A DNA stretch of 64,000 bases, taken from assembly GCF_004339545.1 (NCBI RefSeq), contig NZ_SMGD01000011.1, positions 62,001 through 126,000 of the forward strand, written 5' to 3'. Source of the stretch: Celerinatantimonas diazotrophica. GTDB taxonomy: Bacteria; Pseudomonadota; Gammaproteobacteria; Enterobacterales; Celerinatantimonadaceae. Position numbers and translations under genes: made by a program. The notes beneath the pieces were generated by a model, which saw only the letters and a list, made by a program, of their open reading frames with translations, was not told the DNA's origin and searched no databases. Below are positions 35,658 through 44,292 of this stretch, piece after piece (within the stretch, counting starts at the first letter, position 1; every line of letters starts with the position of its first letter).

Positions 35658-35951
35658 TTACTTATGGTTAAAGAATTTATTTAATTTCTCTTCCATTTCA
35701 TTACTGTCTGTGAATTTTTGAATAGTAATTATTTTTTCAGCATCCTCGAGAGATGCACTTGCTTTGATTGCATCAGAGAATGAACTTGAGGTAATAATCG
35801 CATCTGGCTTTAGTGCTAAAACTTCAGATACAGTTGTATGGTTTAAACTAAAATCAATACCAAGTTTTTCTAATATGGGCTTTGCTGTCATTTCTAACGC
35901 AAAGCTAGAGCCCAAACCACAACCGCATACACACCATATATTATAAGTCAT
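35658..35951 (-). CDS. PTS EIIB component, ascorbate/galactitol type
   Basis: The 97-residue phosphocarrier has the active-site cysteine loop VCGCGLGSSFALEM (about 8-21), typical of the GAT/SgaB EIIB family. It transfers phosphate to the sugar during EIIC transport. It lies 66 bp (to the first EIIC frame start) upstream of the EIIC gene and 167 bp downstream of the kinase gene, the gap holding a hairpin. Confidence 0.92.
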   Translation of the reverse strand: MTYNIWCVCGCGLGSSFALEMTAKPILEKLGIDFSLNHTTVSEVLALKPDAIITSSSFSDAIKASASLEDAEKIITIQKFTDSNEMEEKLNKFFNHK

Positions 35952-36036
35952 GAGTTAATCCCTCTTAATGTTCTATCTTTCACTATGTCATATTATATTT
36001 TTTAATTATTTTAAAAATTTAAATAGTTTCCTTTCT

Positions 36037-36065
36037 TAAGTCATACTGCATTTCAATATGACTTA
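36037..36065 (-). promoter_or_regulatory. Intercistronic hairpin between kinase and EIIB genes
   Basis: TAAGTCATA (36037-36045) and TATGACTTA (36057-36065) form a perfect 9-bp stem with an 11-nt loop inside a 167-bp AT-rich gap. It could protect or process the operon mRNA so that kinase and transporter are made in different amounts. No minus-strand T-run follows. Confidence 0.45.
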
Positions 36066-36117
36066 TAAGTATTTTTTATAAATTAAAATAGCAATCCTCC
36101 TTATGTCACACTATGTT

Positions 36118-37098
36118 TTATATGATCTCTAATTGTTTTGCCAGTTTAAAATAGTGACCTTCTTTATCAATGATCCGGTTTTGCATCGTGTTAAGGTTAA
36201 CGGGTATTGGTTTATTACTAGCGTTGATAACGATGACTTTGTTAGTCATTCCACTTTTAATGCAACGTACAACTTCACTAGCAGCAATCGTACCTTGATA
36301 AATTTCTTCCGTAGTCGGATTTCCATTTCTTAAACCAAAACCTAATGTTGTTTTTCTTATTCTAATACCAATTAAAGGTTCTAGTTGTTCTGCAACTGTA
36401 TCAATCGCTCCTTGAAATCCTGGAGTATATTCATGGGTATAACTTTCAGCACATAAAATAATGACGCTATTTTGAATGGCTAACTTATTGTTAACCCGGT
36501 TGGCTAATTCTTCAGTCGGAATTATATACTCAGGAATCAGTGCAAAATCAGCATTAGATTTTATCGCAGACTGGAGTGTTAGTTCCCCACAATATGCACC
36601 AAGCACTTCAACCAAAAATACTCGATTCGGCAAAGCCCGACCGGTATTTCTTAATTTTGTGACCTCATGTAAAACTTCTTCACAAGCAGTTGAAAATCCA
36701 ATTGTATATTCAGATCCTGCCAAATCATTATCAACTGTCATTCCGACGCCAAAACAGTTCACCCCGTATTGACTGAGTTGATGAAGAAATTTCATCGAAC
36801 CATCACCACCAGCCAAAATAAGCACGGATATTTTTTCTTTCTTCAAACGACTCGCAATAAGGTCATACTCTTTGGGATTTAAATACCGCTCTGAACGACC
36901 TGATGAAATAATCGGCATTGAAGAAATTGAGTAGTCAATCAAATCGCGATAGCTAATATCGATCTTGCTACCGTTAAGCAACCCGTGTATGCCGCCATTA
37001 AAAATGGTGATATCAGCACCTGACAGTCTAGCCACCTGAAATATAAAGTTATTGATACCGGCGCCATCTCCGCCACTAATCACGATACCAATTTTCAT
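36118..37098 (-). CDS. Phosphofructokinase (PfkA)-family sugar-phosphate kinase
   Basis: The 326-residue protein has PFK landmarks: N-terminal GIVISGGDGAGIN, the LAGGDGSMKF phosphate-binding loop, TVDNDLAGSEYTIGF (catalytic aspartate), and FLVEVLGAYCGEL. GGDGS rather than GGDDT points to ATP rather than pyrophosphate as donor. The family normally phosphorylates fructose 6-phosphate, but the first loop reads GGDGAGIN instead of GGDAPGMN and the operon context suggests another ketose phosphate, for example tagatose 6-phosphate. First gene of the seven-gene operon, with a perfect CRP site 130 bp upstream. Confidence 0.88.
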   Translation of the reverse strand: MKIGIVISGGDGAGINNFIFQVARLSGADITIFNGGIHGLLNGSKIDISYRDLIDYSISSMPIISSGRSERYLNPKEYDLIASRLKKEKISVLILAGGDGSMKFLHQLSQYGVNCFGVGMTVDNDLAGSEYTIGFSTACEEVLHEVTKLRNTGRALPNRVFLVEVLGAYCGELTLQSAIKSNADFALIPEYIIPTEELANRVNNKLAIQNSVIILCAESYTHEYTPGFQGAIDTVAEQLEPLIGIRIRKTTLGFGLRNGNPTTEEIYQGTIAASEVVRCIKSGMTNKVIVINASNKPIPVNLNTMQNRIIDKEGHYFKLAKQLEII

Positions 37099-37227
37099 AG
37101 GTTTCTCCTTATTTTGTCATGGTTTGATTGTTAAACACTTAATAATGAATTTTTGTGATGAATATCTATAAAAATAAGATCAAAAAACAATCAATGAATA
37201 AAATAGATCTTAATCACAGGCATATAT

Positions 37228-37243
37228 TGTGATTAATATCACA
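37228..37243. promoter_or_regulatory. CRP (cAMP receptor protein) site upstream of the PFK/PTS operon
   Basis: TGTGATTAATATCACA matches the TGTGA-N6-TCACA consensus perfectly. It lies 130 bp before the kinase ATG and signals catabolite control of the operon. Confidence 0.8.
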
Positions 37244-37678
37244 TAATTTTTTTAATTGTTAACAAATTGTTAATTTTGTATCTATTCTAATCCTTATTCT
37301 GTCACTCCGCCAAAATTTAGCTCTGTTCACCATAAAAGGAAGAAGATGATGACAAAAAGCAATGATGAATACAGATCATTTTTCATCCTCGAGGAAGCAG
37401 AAATAAGATGTGCCTTAAAGTGAGAATGAATCGCCGAGATTTTTGCTTATTTGTTTAGCCGATGAGTTCCACAGCTTATAATCCAAATAGATACTAAAAT
37501 GAGTAATTTATCTTTTCGCGAAATAAAATGAGATATTAGTGATTACCTGATGGATGATGACAACTGGCAACGGCGCCATCAATATCATGATGGGTCACTG
37601 CCTGTAATCACCAAGAGTTAGTCTAACCGGCATAAGGCCAAACTAATTTTATATAAGGAGGCTGATCAGCACGGGCCT
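37244..37678. other. Intergenic region with a long inverted repeat
   Basis: No secure gene. GTGATTAC (37539-37546) and GTAATCAC (37604-37611) can close a 73-nt structure. A 26-codon plus frame starts at 37346 after GGAAGAAG but resembles nothing. The part near the CRP site belongs to the PTS operon promoter. Confidence 0.35.
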
Positions 37679-39670
37679 TTACAAACCATTAATAAATTGG
37701 GCATGGGTAGTAGGGGTAACACTGTTTGATAAAATATGCCGGGCTTTGTCACGCTGCTGGTCATCGCAAAATGCAGCAAACTGTTGGGCAAGTTCGTGTT
37801 TGTCTATTTTTAGCTGGGTCTGAGTTTGAATATTTCTCAGATCAATAAACAGATCTGAATACAAATGATCCACCTCATCGAATAATGCTAAGTTTAAATA
37901 ATGATAAGGGTGATAAAGGCAGTTATATTCCCCTGGTTGTTTATCAATGATATACGCCTGAGTGTTGAGATTTATAATATCGGCATGTTTTTGGCATTTG
38001 GGTAGACAACTTCGGGTGATCTGTTTTTTACGACATCCTATCGTTCGCTGAAATAGACACTGCCGAGAGGTCAGTAAATTCAGCGGATGGTAAATATTAA
38101 AGCACAGCCGGAACTCATTAGTAGCAGCGATTGTTTTCATCTGCCGCGCTGAAATTTCAGAAGAAATAAACCCACCACTGCAGCCATATTCCTGCTGTAA
38201 ACAAAGTAAGGCATATGAATTGCTCAAATTCATTTGAGGGCCCGCTATCCAATCGATTGCTAACGTCTTGGCAAACATACCAACGCCAGAATTATCCGTC
38301 ACAATAAAAGCAGGCTGAACTTCGCTTAAAAAACGCTTTGCAGCACTGTAATCTTGCGCCATTAACACCGCAGGAAACCACGGAATCAGCATAGTATGAG
38401 TTTTGAACAACTCAATAAGCTGTTCAACACGACTATACAATGCATTGGGTAGCTGATAATACAGCGCTGCATCAATGTCTGCGTAAGTCTCAATTTCTTG
38501 AATTTGCGAGATTAAAATATTGAGCCGAGGGGATTCAATTTTTCGCGAATAATCGCGTTTAATCACTGGCACCCGAATATCAGCAATCTTATGTCGCTTT
38601 CGCTCAGGCTCATATTGCTGATGCTCAAGGCGTTGAATCTGTGTCTGCATGGCTTGAATAATCTGAGTGTTGTCATCATAAACCTGCCGTTTAATCTGAT
38701 ACCGTTCATCCTCAGTCACTGCCTGAGCCTGCGCCGCAAAATAATAAGGCGCATGGTTTCGTGGATCATCGATATACATCAGCTTGGAGATTTCACCGTT
38801 TAAGTAACCAGCTGAAAAATCGCGATTAAAAACCTGATACAAAGGTGTTAAATCACAGCTTAGAGGTTCATTCGCCTCAAAATGATCAATCTGCTCGCGC
38901 CACTTTTCAACCACGTTATAAACATAGTGAGATTGCTTCATCCGCCCTTCTATTTTCAGCGAATAAACGCCTGAATGAGCAAGTTGATCGAATTTATCAA
39001 ATACACTGATATCTTTAAGGTTAAGCGGAAAATTTACCCCCACTTGCGTGGTTTGATACCGATCACGACAAGGCTGGCTGCAGCGACCACGATTACCTGA
39101 GGCGCCATTACGCGCTGAACTTATGTAGCACAAGCCTGAAAAACCAATGCAATGCGAACCATGAACAAACACTTCAGTCTGTATATTGAGATTTTTGCCA
39201 TATTCACTTAACGAAGTAATCTGCGCTAAATCAAGCTCTCTCGATAAGTTCACCCGATGCACGCCAAGGTTTGCTAAAAAATCCAGTTGTCCTTCATTAT
39301 GGGTATTAAGTTGTGTGGAACCATGGACCTCTAGCATCGGGAAATACGTTTTCAGAATATACCCCAACCCGAGATCTTGAATAATAATGCCATCAAGATT
39401 GGTATGAACCAGTTTATTGAGCAACCGAACAACCGCACGAATCTCACTTTCAAGCAAAATAATATTAAGGGTCAGATAAACCTTACAGTCATGCCGATGG
39501 GCCATCGCTAATACTATTTTCAGTTCATCGAAAGATAGATTCGAGGCTTTAGAACGCGCGTTAAAACGCTCTAAGCCACAATAAATTGCATCGGCACCGG
39601 CGACAATAGCCGCTTTAATCGACTCTAAATCTCCACCAGGAGCAAGTAACTCAAACTGACTACAACTCAC
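37679..39670 (-). CDS. Peptidase U32 family protein (RlhA/TrhP-type)
   Basis: The 663-residue protein begins with the U32 barrel: FELLAPGGDLESIKAAIVAG, then ADAIYCGLERFNAR, VHGSTQLNTHN, and the signature EVFVHGSHCIGFSGLCYISS with a cysteine set continuing through RGRCSQPCRDRY. FKIEGR-like SLKIEGRMKQ follows. Characterised relatives hydroxylate RNA bases (RlhA on 23S rRNA, TrhP on tRNA) rather than cleave protein. A second cysteine cluster lies near residues 540-570. The GTG at 39670 after AGGTG is the likely start; an ATG at 39706 has no ribosome site. It sits between two PTS operons but is probably unrelated. Confidence 0.85.
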   Translation of the reverse strand: MSCSQFELLAPGGDLESIKAAIVAGADAIYCGLERFNARSKASNLSFDELKIVLAMAHRHDCKVYLTLNIILLESEIRAVVRLLNKLVHTNLDGIIIQDLGLGYILKTYFPMLEVHGSTQLNTHNEGQLDFLANLGVHRVNLSRELDLAQITSLSEYGKNLNIQTEVFVHGSHCIGFSGLCYISSARNGASGNRGRCSQPCRDRYQTTQVGVNFPLNLKDISVFDKFDQLAHSGVYSLKIEGRMKQSHYVYNVVEKWREQIDHFEANEPLSCDLTPLYQVFNRDFSAGYLNGEISKLMYIDDPRNHAPYYFAAQAQAVTEDERYQIKRQVYDDNTQIIQAMQTQIQRLEHQQYEPERKRHKIADIRVPVIKRDYSRKIESPRLNILISQIQEIETYADIDAALYYQLPNALYSRVEQLIELFKTHTMLIPWFPAVLMAQDYSAAKRFLSEVQPAFIVTDNSGVGMFAKTLAIDWIAGPQMNLSNSYALLCLQQEYGCSGGFISSEISARQMKTIAATNEFRLCFNIYHPLNLLTSRQCLFQRTIGCRKKQITRSCLPKCQKHADIINLNTQAYIIDKQPGEYNCLYHPYHYLNLALFDEVDHLYSDLFIDLRNIQTQTQLKIDKHELAQQFAAFCDDQQRDKARHILSNSVTPTTHAQFINGL

Positions 39671-39854
39671 AAAACCACACCTGAATAACTCTATTAGGCA
39701 GGCCATTTTACGTAGCTTAGGTAGGGTTTCGCTGATCTAAGCTAAATACTGAGCAGAAGATTCAATATTATCGCGCCCTAATTTGGCTATGATAGTATGT
39801 GAGTCATCAGATATAAAAAGCTAAAGATCAATCCAACTGCAATACGCTTATCGC

Positions 39855-39885
39855 AAAAAAGCCTACCATGAAGCATGGCAGGCTT
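39855..39885 (-). terminator. Rho-independent terminator of the second PTS operon
   Basis: On the minus strand AAGCCTGCCATG and CATGGTAGGCTT form a 12-bp stem with one G-T pair and a 3-nt loop, followed by TTTT. It lies about 20 bp after the EIIC stop. Confidence 0.85.
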
Positions 39886-39905
39886 ATAGATTGTTTTCAC
39901 TATAG

Positions 39906-41174
39906 TTAATGGAAAACTTGTACGATATGGCCCAGTAAAATACCAACCACACCAAAATCAGAATCACTGAAAGTCGTATTCGAATAACCAAGGTTTCCAA
40001 GTACGGGCAATAAGAAGACTGGTAAGAAGGTAATCAAGAGTCCTTCACAGAATGCGCCAATAACTGCACCTCGACGTCCTCCCATTGCATTACCGAAAAC
40101 TCCCGCTGTCGCGCCAATGAAAAAGTGCGGCACGACACCTGGAATAATAACGGTGATATGGGTGATATAGCAGATGAACATCCCCACTAATCCAGCAGTA
40201 AAGCTGCTAATAAAACCAATTAAAACGGCATTAGGAGCATAAGGAAAAACAATAGGGCAATCCAGTGCTGGTTTAGAATTGGGGACCAATTTATCTGAGA
40301 TCCCTTTAAACGCAGGGACGATCTCAGAGATTAACATCCGAACCCCTTGCAGAATGATGTAAACCCCAGCCGCAAACGTGATAGCCTGAATCAGCGAAAA
40401 TACAACCCAGTACTGTCCACCACTCACGCCATTGACATAATCTTTGCCTGCAAAAGCACATGACACTAAAAAGATCACAGCCATCGTACAGGAAATAGCA
40501 ACCGGCGTGTCACGTAAAAACATTAGCGATTTTGGTACCGAAATATCTTCTGTCGATTTGGCTTTGTTGCCAACGCGTTTAGCAACAAACCCAGATAACA
40601 CATATGAAATAGTCGAAAAATGTCCTAGTGCAATGTCATCTGAGCCAGTGATTTCACGCATATAAGGCTGTGCTATAGCGGGCATTAGCACCATAATCAC
40701 CCCCAGCACCGCGGCACCAAGCGCAATCAAAGACACGCCACTCATGCCGGCTGCTGTTAAAATAGCAGCGATCATCACGGCCATGTACAATATATGATGT
40801 CCGGTCAGAAAAATATATTTCCAAGGAGTAATCCGCGCAATAATAATATTGACGATCATCCCAAAAAACATAATTAATGCCATCTCTTTACCAAAGGATT
40901 TCTGGGCAATGGCAACAATTGCTTCGTTCGTTGGAACGACCCCATGAATTCCAAACGCAAATTGGAAAATTTTCGAAAAATCTCCCAGTGATGCAATGAC
41001 AATTCCTGCGCCAGCACCAATGATCAAAAAGCCCATAGTGGTCTTAACTGACCCTTTAATACACTCATCGATTGATTTTTTCTGTACGACCAAACCAATC
41101 AGAGCGATTAAACCGACCAACACCGCAGGAACCGATAAGACGTCATAAATAATAAAGTGAAAAAATGAGCCCAT
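39906..41174 (-). CDS. PTS EIIC component, ascorbate/galactitol (UlaA/GAT) type, second system
   Basis: The 422-residue multi-helix permease shares the first system's motifs: RITPWKYIFLTGHH, ALGHFSTISYVL, PALDCPIVFPYAPNAVLIGF and FGNAMGGRRGA. ATG follows AGGAGGG, a very strong ribosome site. It lies 12 bp after the EIIB gene. The substrate is unknown. It is about 35 residues shorter than its paralogue, mainly at the C-terminus. Confidence 0.93.
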   Translation of the reverse strand: MGSFFHFIIYDVLSVPAVLVGLIALIGLVVQKKSIDECIKGSVKTTMGFLIIGAGAGIVIASLGDFSKIFQFAFGIHGVVPTNEAIVAIAQKSFGKEMALIMFFGMIVNIIIARITPWKYIFLTGHHILYMAVMIAAILTAAGMSGVSLIALGAAVLGVIMVLMPAIAQPYMREITGSDDIALGHFSTISYVLSGFVAKRVGNKAKSTEDISVPKSLMFLRDTPVAISCTMAVIFLVSCAFAGKDYVNGVSGGQYWVVFSLIQAITFAAGVYIILQGVRMLISEIVPAFKGISDKLVPNSKPALDCPIVFPYAPNAVLIGFISSFTAGLVGMFICYITHITVIIPGVVPHFFIGATAGVFGNAMGGRRGAVIGAFCEGLLITFLPVFLLPVLGNLGYSNTTFSDSDFGVVGILLGHIVQVFH

Positions 41175-41186
41175 TATCCTACCCTC

Positions 41187-41465
41187 CTATGAATTAAGCT
41201 GGTCAATGGCCGCTAAGATTTTCTCTTTCATTGCCTCCTGATTCACTGCATTATCAAGCGATACAACGACTCCAGAATCAGTGGAAAACTGACTAGTAAT
41301 ATCTTTTGTTCCAATAAAAATGTCAGAACGAGTGCCATGCACAGATGATAAATCGACATGATCAATGTCATATTGAACATTTTCAGCATCCAATATTTTT
41401 TTTATCATCATTTCCATCATCAGACTGCTACCCAACCCATTTCCACAAACAACTGTAATTTTCAT
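41187..41465 (-). CDS. PTS EIIB component, ascorbate/galactitol type, second system
   Basis: The 92-residue protein has the cysteine loop VVCGNGLGSSLMMEM near the N-terminus. It accepts phosphate from the EIIA encoded 14 bp upstream and passes it to the sugar at EIIC. No catabolic enzyme accompanies this operon, so the product may feed the pathway of the neighbouring kinase/aldolase operon. Confidence 0.92.
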   Translation of the reverse strand: MKITVVCGNGLGSSLMMEMMIKKILDAENVQYDIDHVDLSSVHGTRSDIFIGTKDITSQFSTDSGVVVSLDNAVNQEAMKEKILAAIDQLNS

Positions 41466-41479
41466 AACGGTTCCCTCTT

Positions 41480-41923
41480 TCAGTATTTTTTTATAATGGA
41501 ATAGACTTCATTAACTTCTTTGCACTTAATTAACTGGTTTATATCTTCTTCGTTTAAAAAAAGTTCTGAGACACTCGCAATAATATCGATATGAGAGTTT
41601 TTGTCCGTTGCCGCTAACGTCACAATCAAATAAACGGGATCATTATCTTCAGAGCCAAAACAAACGCCATCTCTAATAATGGTCATGCCCAATGACAACT
41701 GATTGACACCATCTTCCGGACGAGCATGGAGCAAGGCGATTTTGGGGCCTAACACATAATAAGGCCCTATTTCATGATGCATTCTAAAAATAGCTTGCTT
41801 ATAAGATTCATTAATACATCCATCATCTAATAACGGTTGTAGAGATAAGTTGACAGCATCTTGCCAGTCGGTTACAGAATCAATTAAAACAATTCTTGAT
41901 TTAGGTAAAATAGAAGTCAGCAT
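41480..41923 (-). CDS. PTS EIIA component, second system
   Basis: The 147-residue phosphocarrier has the active histidine in ALLHARPEDGVNQLSLGMTI. ATG follows AAGGACACC. First gene of a three-gene EIIA-EIIB-EIIC operon divergent from a LacI-type regulator, with a CRP site 56 bp upstream. Confidence 0.92.
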   Translation of the reverse strand: MLTSILPKSRIVLIDSVTDWQDAVNLSLQPLLDDGCINESYKQAIFRMHHEIGPYYVLGPKIALLHARPEDGVNQLSLGMTIIRDGVCFGSEDNDPVYLIVTLAATDKNSHIDIIASVSELFLNEEDINQLIKCKEVNEVYSIIKKY

Positions 41924-41978
41924 AAGGTGTCCTTAATAACGTCTTTTTAACATTATTAACGGCGAATGCAGTATTTAT

Positions 41979-41994
41979 TGTGACCAAAGTCACT
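41979..41994. promoter_or_regulatory. CRP site between the second PTS operon and its LacI regulator
   Basis: TGTGACCAAAGTCACT matches TGTGA-N6-TCACA at nine of ten key positions. It can serve the leftward PTS operon and perhaps the rightward regulator. Confidence 0.7.
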
Positions 41995-42045
41995 AAAATA
42001 GTATGATTTGTGTTAGCTATAACATAAATCACCCTGTTTATATCA

Positions 42046-42064
42046 GATATGTGATATACATATC
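42046..42064. promoter_or_regulatory. Inverted repeat, candidate LacI-family operator
   Basis: GATATGT (42046-42052) and ACATATC (42058-42064) are perfect inverted arms around a 5-bp spacer, 28 bp before the regulator's likely start. The position suits autoregulation. A LacI-type central CG is absent, so the binder is uncertain. Confidence 0.4.
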
Positions 42065-42091
42065 ATATTCTCTAAAGTTGTGAGATGCCCT

Positions 42092-43141
42092 GTGGAAGAT
42101 AAAAAACTGAATCGAAAAAAAAATGTCACTTTGGCCGATATTGCCAAGATTGTAGGTGTTGGCAGCATGACTGTCTCCAGAGCTTTTCGTACCCCAGAAA
42201 AAGTCTCAGCAGAATTGCGTGAGCAAATCGAGAAAGTTGCTTTAGAGTTGGGATATCAAATTCCTATTCATAATCAATCGGAGCACAAAACCGGCTTAAT
42301 GTTAATTTATGCCTCTGATTATCTATCTTATAGTCAACTATTCTTAGCCTTAAAAAAATTGCTAACAGCAGCTAACATAGATTTTATTATTGATGCATCA
42401 ATCACCAATAGTAATGAAGAATATAATAAGTTACTAACACTTGCGTTACTCAAACCCGAATTTGTTATTTTATCGTCTGCTCCACATAATGGTGAAACCG
42501 TCACCCTTTTGAAAAACTTAAATATTCCAGTCATTGAAATACTCTCGCAAACTCCCGTACCCATCGATATTAATATTGGTATTTCTCAGCAAAAAACAAT
42601 TTACGAACTGACTTGTGAACACATTAAGCAGGGATATTCACAAATTTGTTTTATCAGTGAGAACCATGAGAACTGGAAGAGTAAGCAGCAGATAATTGGC
42701 TGGCAACGTGCCATGATTAACTATGGGTTAAATCCAGATAAAACTTTGAGCCTAACCGAAGATTTTTCCTATACCAAAGCATCATCTCTATTGCCTGAAA
42801 TCTTGCTACGCTGGCCAACCACCGAACTAATACTGTGTGGTAATATGCATATGGTCAATGCCCTAATCTGCGAAGCTTTCCGCCGAAAAATAAAGATCCC
42901 AGAAGTCCTTTCCATCGCCAGTATTGGCAGCCATGATCTTGCTCAGAGTTTATACCCGAGTATCAGCAGTGCAGATATACCACTGATAGAATTGGCCGAA
43001 GATATCTTTAAAGTGATTAAACAGTCTATCAATGGCATCGCCATTGAGCAGAAAGTTATGATTACTGAAGCAACGATCCATCTGCGTCAAAGTTCATGCG
43101 TTAACAAAAAAGATCGCTTTAAACAAAATGACTGGATATAA
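42092..43141 (+). CDS. LacI-family transcriptional regulator
   Basis: The 349-residue repressor has the LacI helix-turn-helix (VTLADIAKIVGVGSMTVSRA, then FRTPEKVSAELREQIEKVA) and a periplasmic-binding-like effector domain. It probably controls the divergent PTS operon in response to the sugar or its phosphate. The start is GTG: 42092 is preferred with GAG seven bases before it; a GTG at 42080 would add four residues. Confidence 0.9.
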   Translation: MEDKKLNRKKNVTLADIAKIVGVGSMTVSRAFRTPEKVSAELREQIEKVALELGYQIPIHNQSEHKTGLMLIYASDYLSYSQLFLALKKLLTAANIDFIIDASITNSNEEYNKLLTLALLKPEFVILSSAPHNGETVTLLKNLNIPVIEILSQTPVPIDINIGISQQKTIYELTCEHIKQGYSQICFISENHENWKSKQQIIGWQRAMINYGLNPDKTLSLTEDFSYTKASSLLPEILLRWPTTELILCGNMHMVNALICEAFRRKIKIPEVLSIASIGSHDLAQSLYPSISSADIPLIELAEDIFKVIKQSINGIAIEQKVMITEATIHLRQSSCVNKKDRFKQNDWI

Positions 43142-43155
43142 CCTCAATATTCGGC

Positions 43156-44157
43156 CTAATTTACCTGCAATAACGATTGCAAGCCAATTGAGGTTAATGC
43201 TTGTTGCATCGAATTGATAACCTTACGGGTGGTTGCTCCAGGCAAAAGATCTGACTGCTCCTGACCGGCTAAAATAAGTGATGAAATATGTTCAATCTCA
43301 TATTCAAAACCGCCGCCCCGTTCAGGGGTGACAATTTGATAGTTTTGCCCCCGATAGATCATATCTATCGTTTTCGGGTTCCACCATTTATCATGGATAG
43401 TCGCTGTAAAATCAGGCCCCTTAATCCTGGCCTGACGCGGTAAATCAGTGCTAATCGATGCGCCGAGCAAACCGCGAATAGCGCCAGAAAAACGATATTC
43501 AACCGTCGCATCGACACGAACCTTAGGGTTGCTCTGAACATGAGTAACGACAGGTTCTGGGAGCGAAATTCCCATCAATGCGCACAAATCAGCATACAGC
43601 CATAGAGGATAGACGCCCACATCGAGCGTTGCCCCACCGCACAACTGCGGATCAAATAATCGGCTTTGTGCATCAAATGGATTGGCATTGCCAAAACTGG
43701 CTTCGATGGAGTCAAGGGTAATCTGGTTAAGCTTAATAAACTCTTTGAATTGCCGATAAGCCGGAAATGTCACTGACTTCATCGCTTCAACTAACAATCG
43801 TTTTTGACTCTGCGCCAAAGCTGCCATTGCGTCCCAATCAGCAACTGTCGTAAACGCCGGCTTCTCTACTAAAACGTGCTTGCCATGATTTAAAAAAATT
43901 TTGGCCATCACCCGATGCTGTGGATGAATACTGGCAATATAGACCGCATCAACATCCGGATCTTGAGCAAGTTGCTGGTATGACCCGTAATATTTGGGAC
44001 TTTGATAAATTTGGGCAAACTGCTTCGCGCGTGACAATTGGCGAGCGGCCACGGCTTCTAATCGAGCATTAGGAACGTGTTTAAGTAGATCTTTGACAAA
44101 ACGGTGGGCAATATTACCAAGGCCTGCGATTGCCCAGCGAACGTGTTGGTCAGACAT
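43156..44157 (-). CDS. Gfo/Idh/MocA-family oxidoreductase
   Basis: The 333-residue protein has the N-terminal Rossmann motif RWAIAGLGNIAHRFV, then DVDAVYIASIHPQHR and the family hallmark HVLVEKPAFTT (the EKP lysine). The C-terminal domain has GGATLDVGVYPLWLY. Members oxidise or epimerise sugars and inositols with NAD(P). ATG at 44157 follows GGAGAG. It ends 15 bp from the convergent LacI gene; a role in the neighbouring sugar pathway is possible but not shown. Confidence 0.9.
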   Translation of the reverse strand: MSDQHVRWAIAGLGNIAHRFVKDLLKHVPNARLEAVAARQLSRAKQFAQIYQSPKYYGSYQQLAQDPDVDAVYIASIHPQHRVMAKIFLNHGKHVLVEKPAFTTVADWDAMAALAQSQKRLLVEAMKSVTFPAYRQFKEFIKLNQITLDSIEASFGNANPFDAQSRLFDPQLCGGATLDVGVYPLWLYADLCALMGISLPEPVVTHVQSNPKVRVDATVEYRFSGAIRGLLGASISTDLPRQARIKGPDFTATIHDKWWNPKTIDMIYRGQNYQIVTPERGGGFEYEIEHISSLILAGQEQSDLLPGATTRKVINSMQQALTSIGLQSLLQVN

Positions 44158-44292
44158 CAATCTCTCCAAAGCTATCCTTGAGGCAATCCTACCGGGCTTT
44201 TGTTAAAAAGTCTGCCGCAATAGCAAGAAATACAAAAGGGATATTCACTGCCTGTCTTACCCTCAAAGCAATCAATGGGGGTTATTGGCCGA

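Noticed and set aside
37346-37423. 26-codon frame with GGAAGAAG upstream
   Set aside because: Acceptable ribosome site but nothing structured or gene-like follows on the plus strand, so a leader role cannot be argued.
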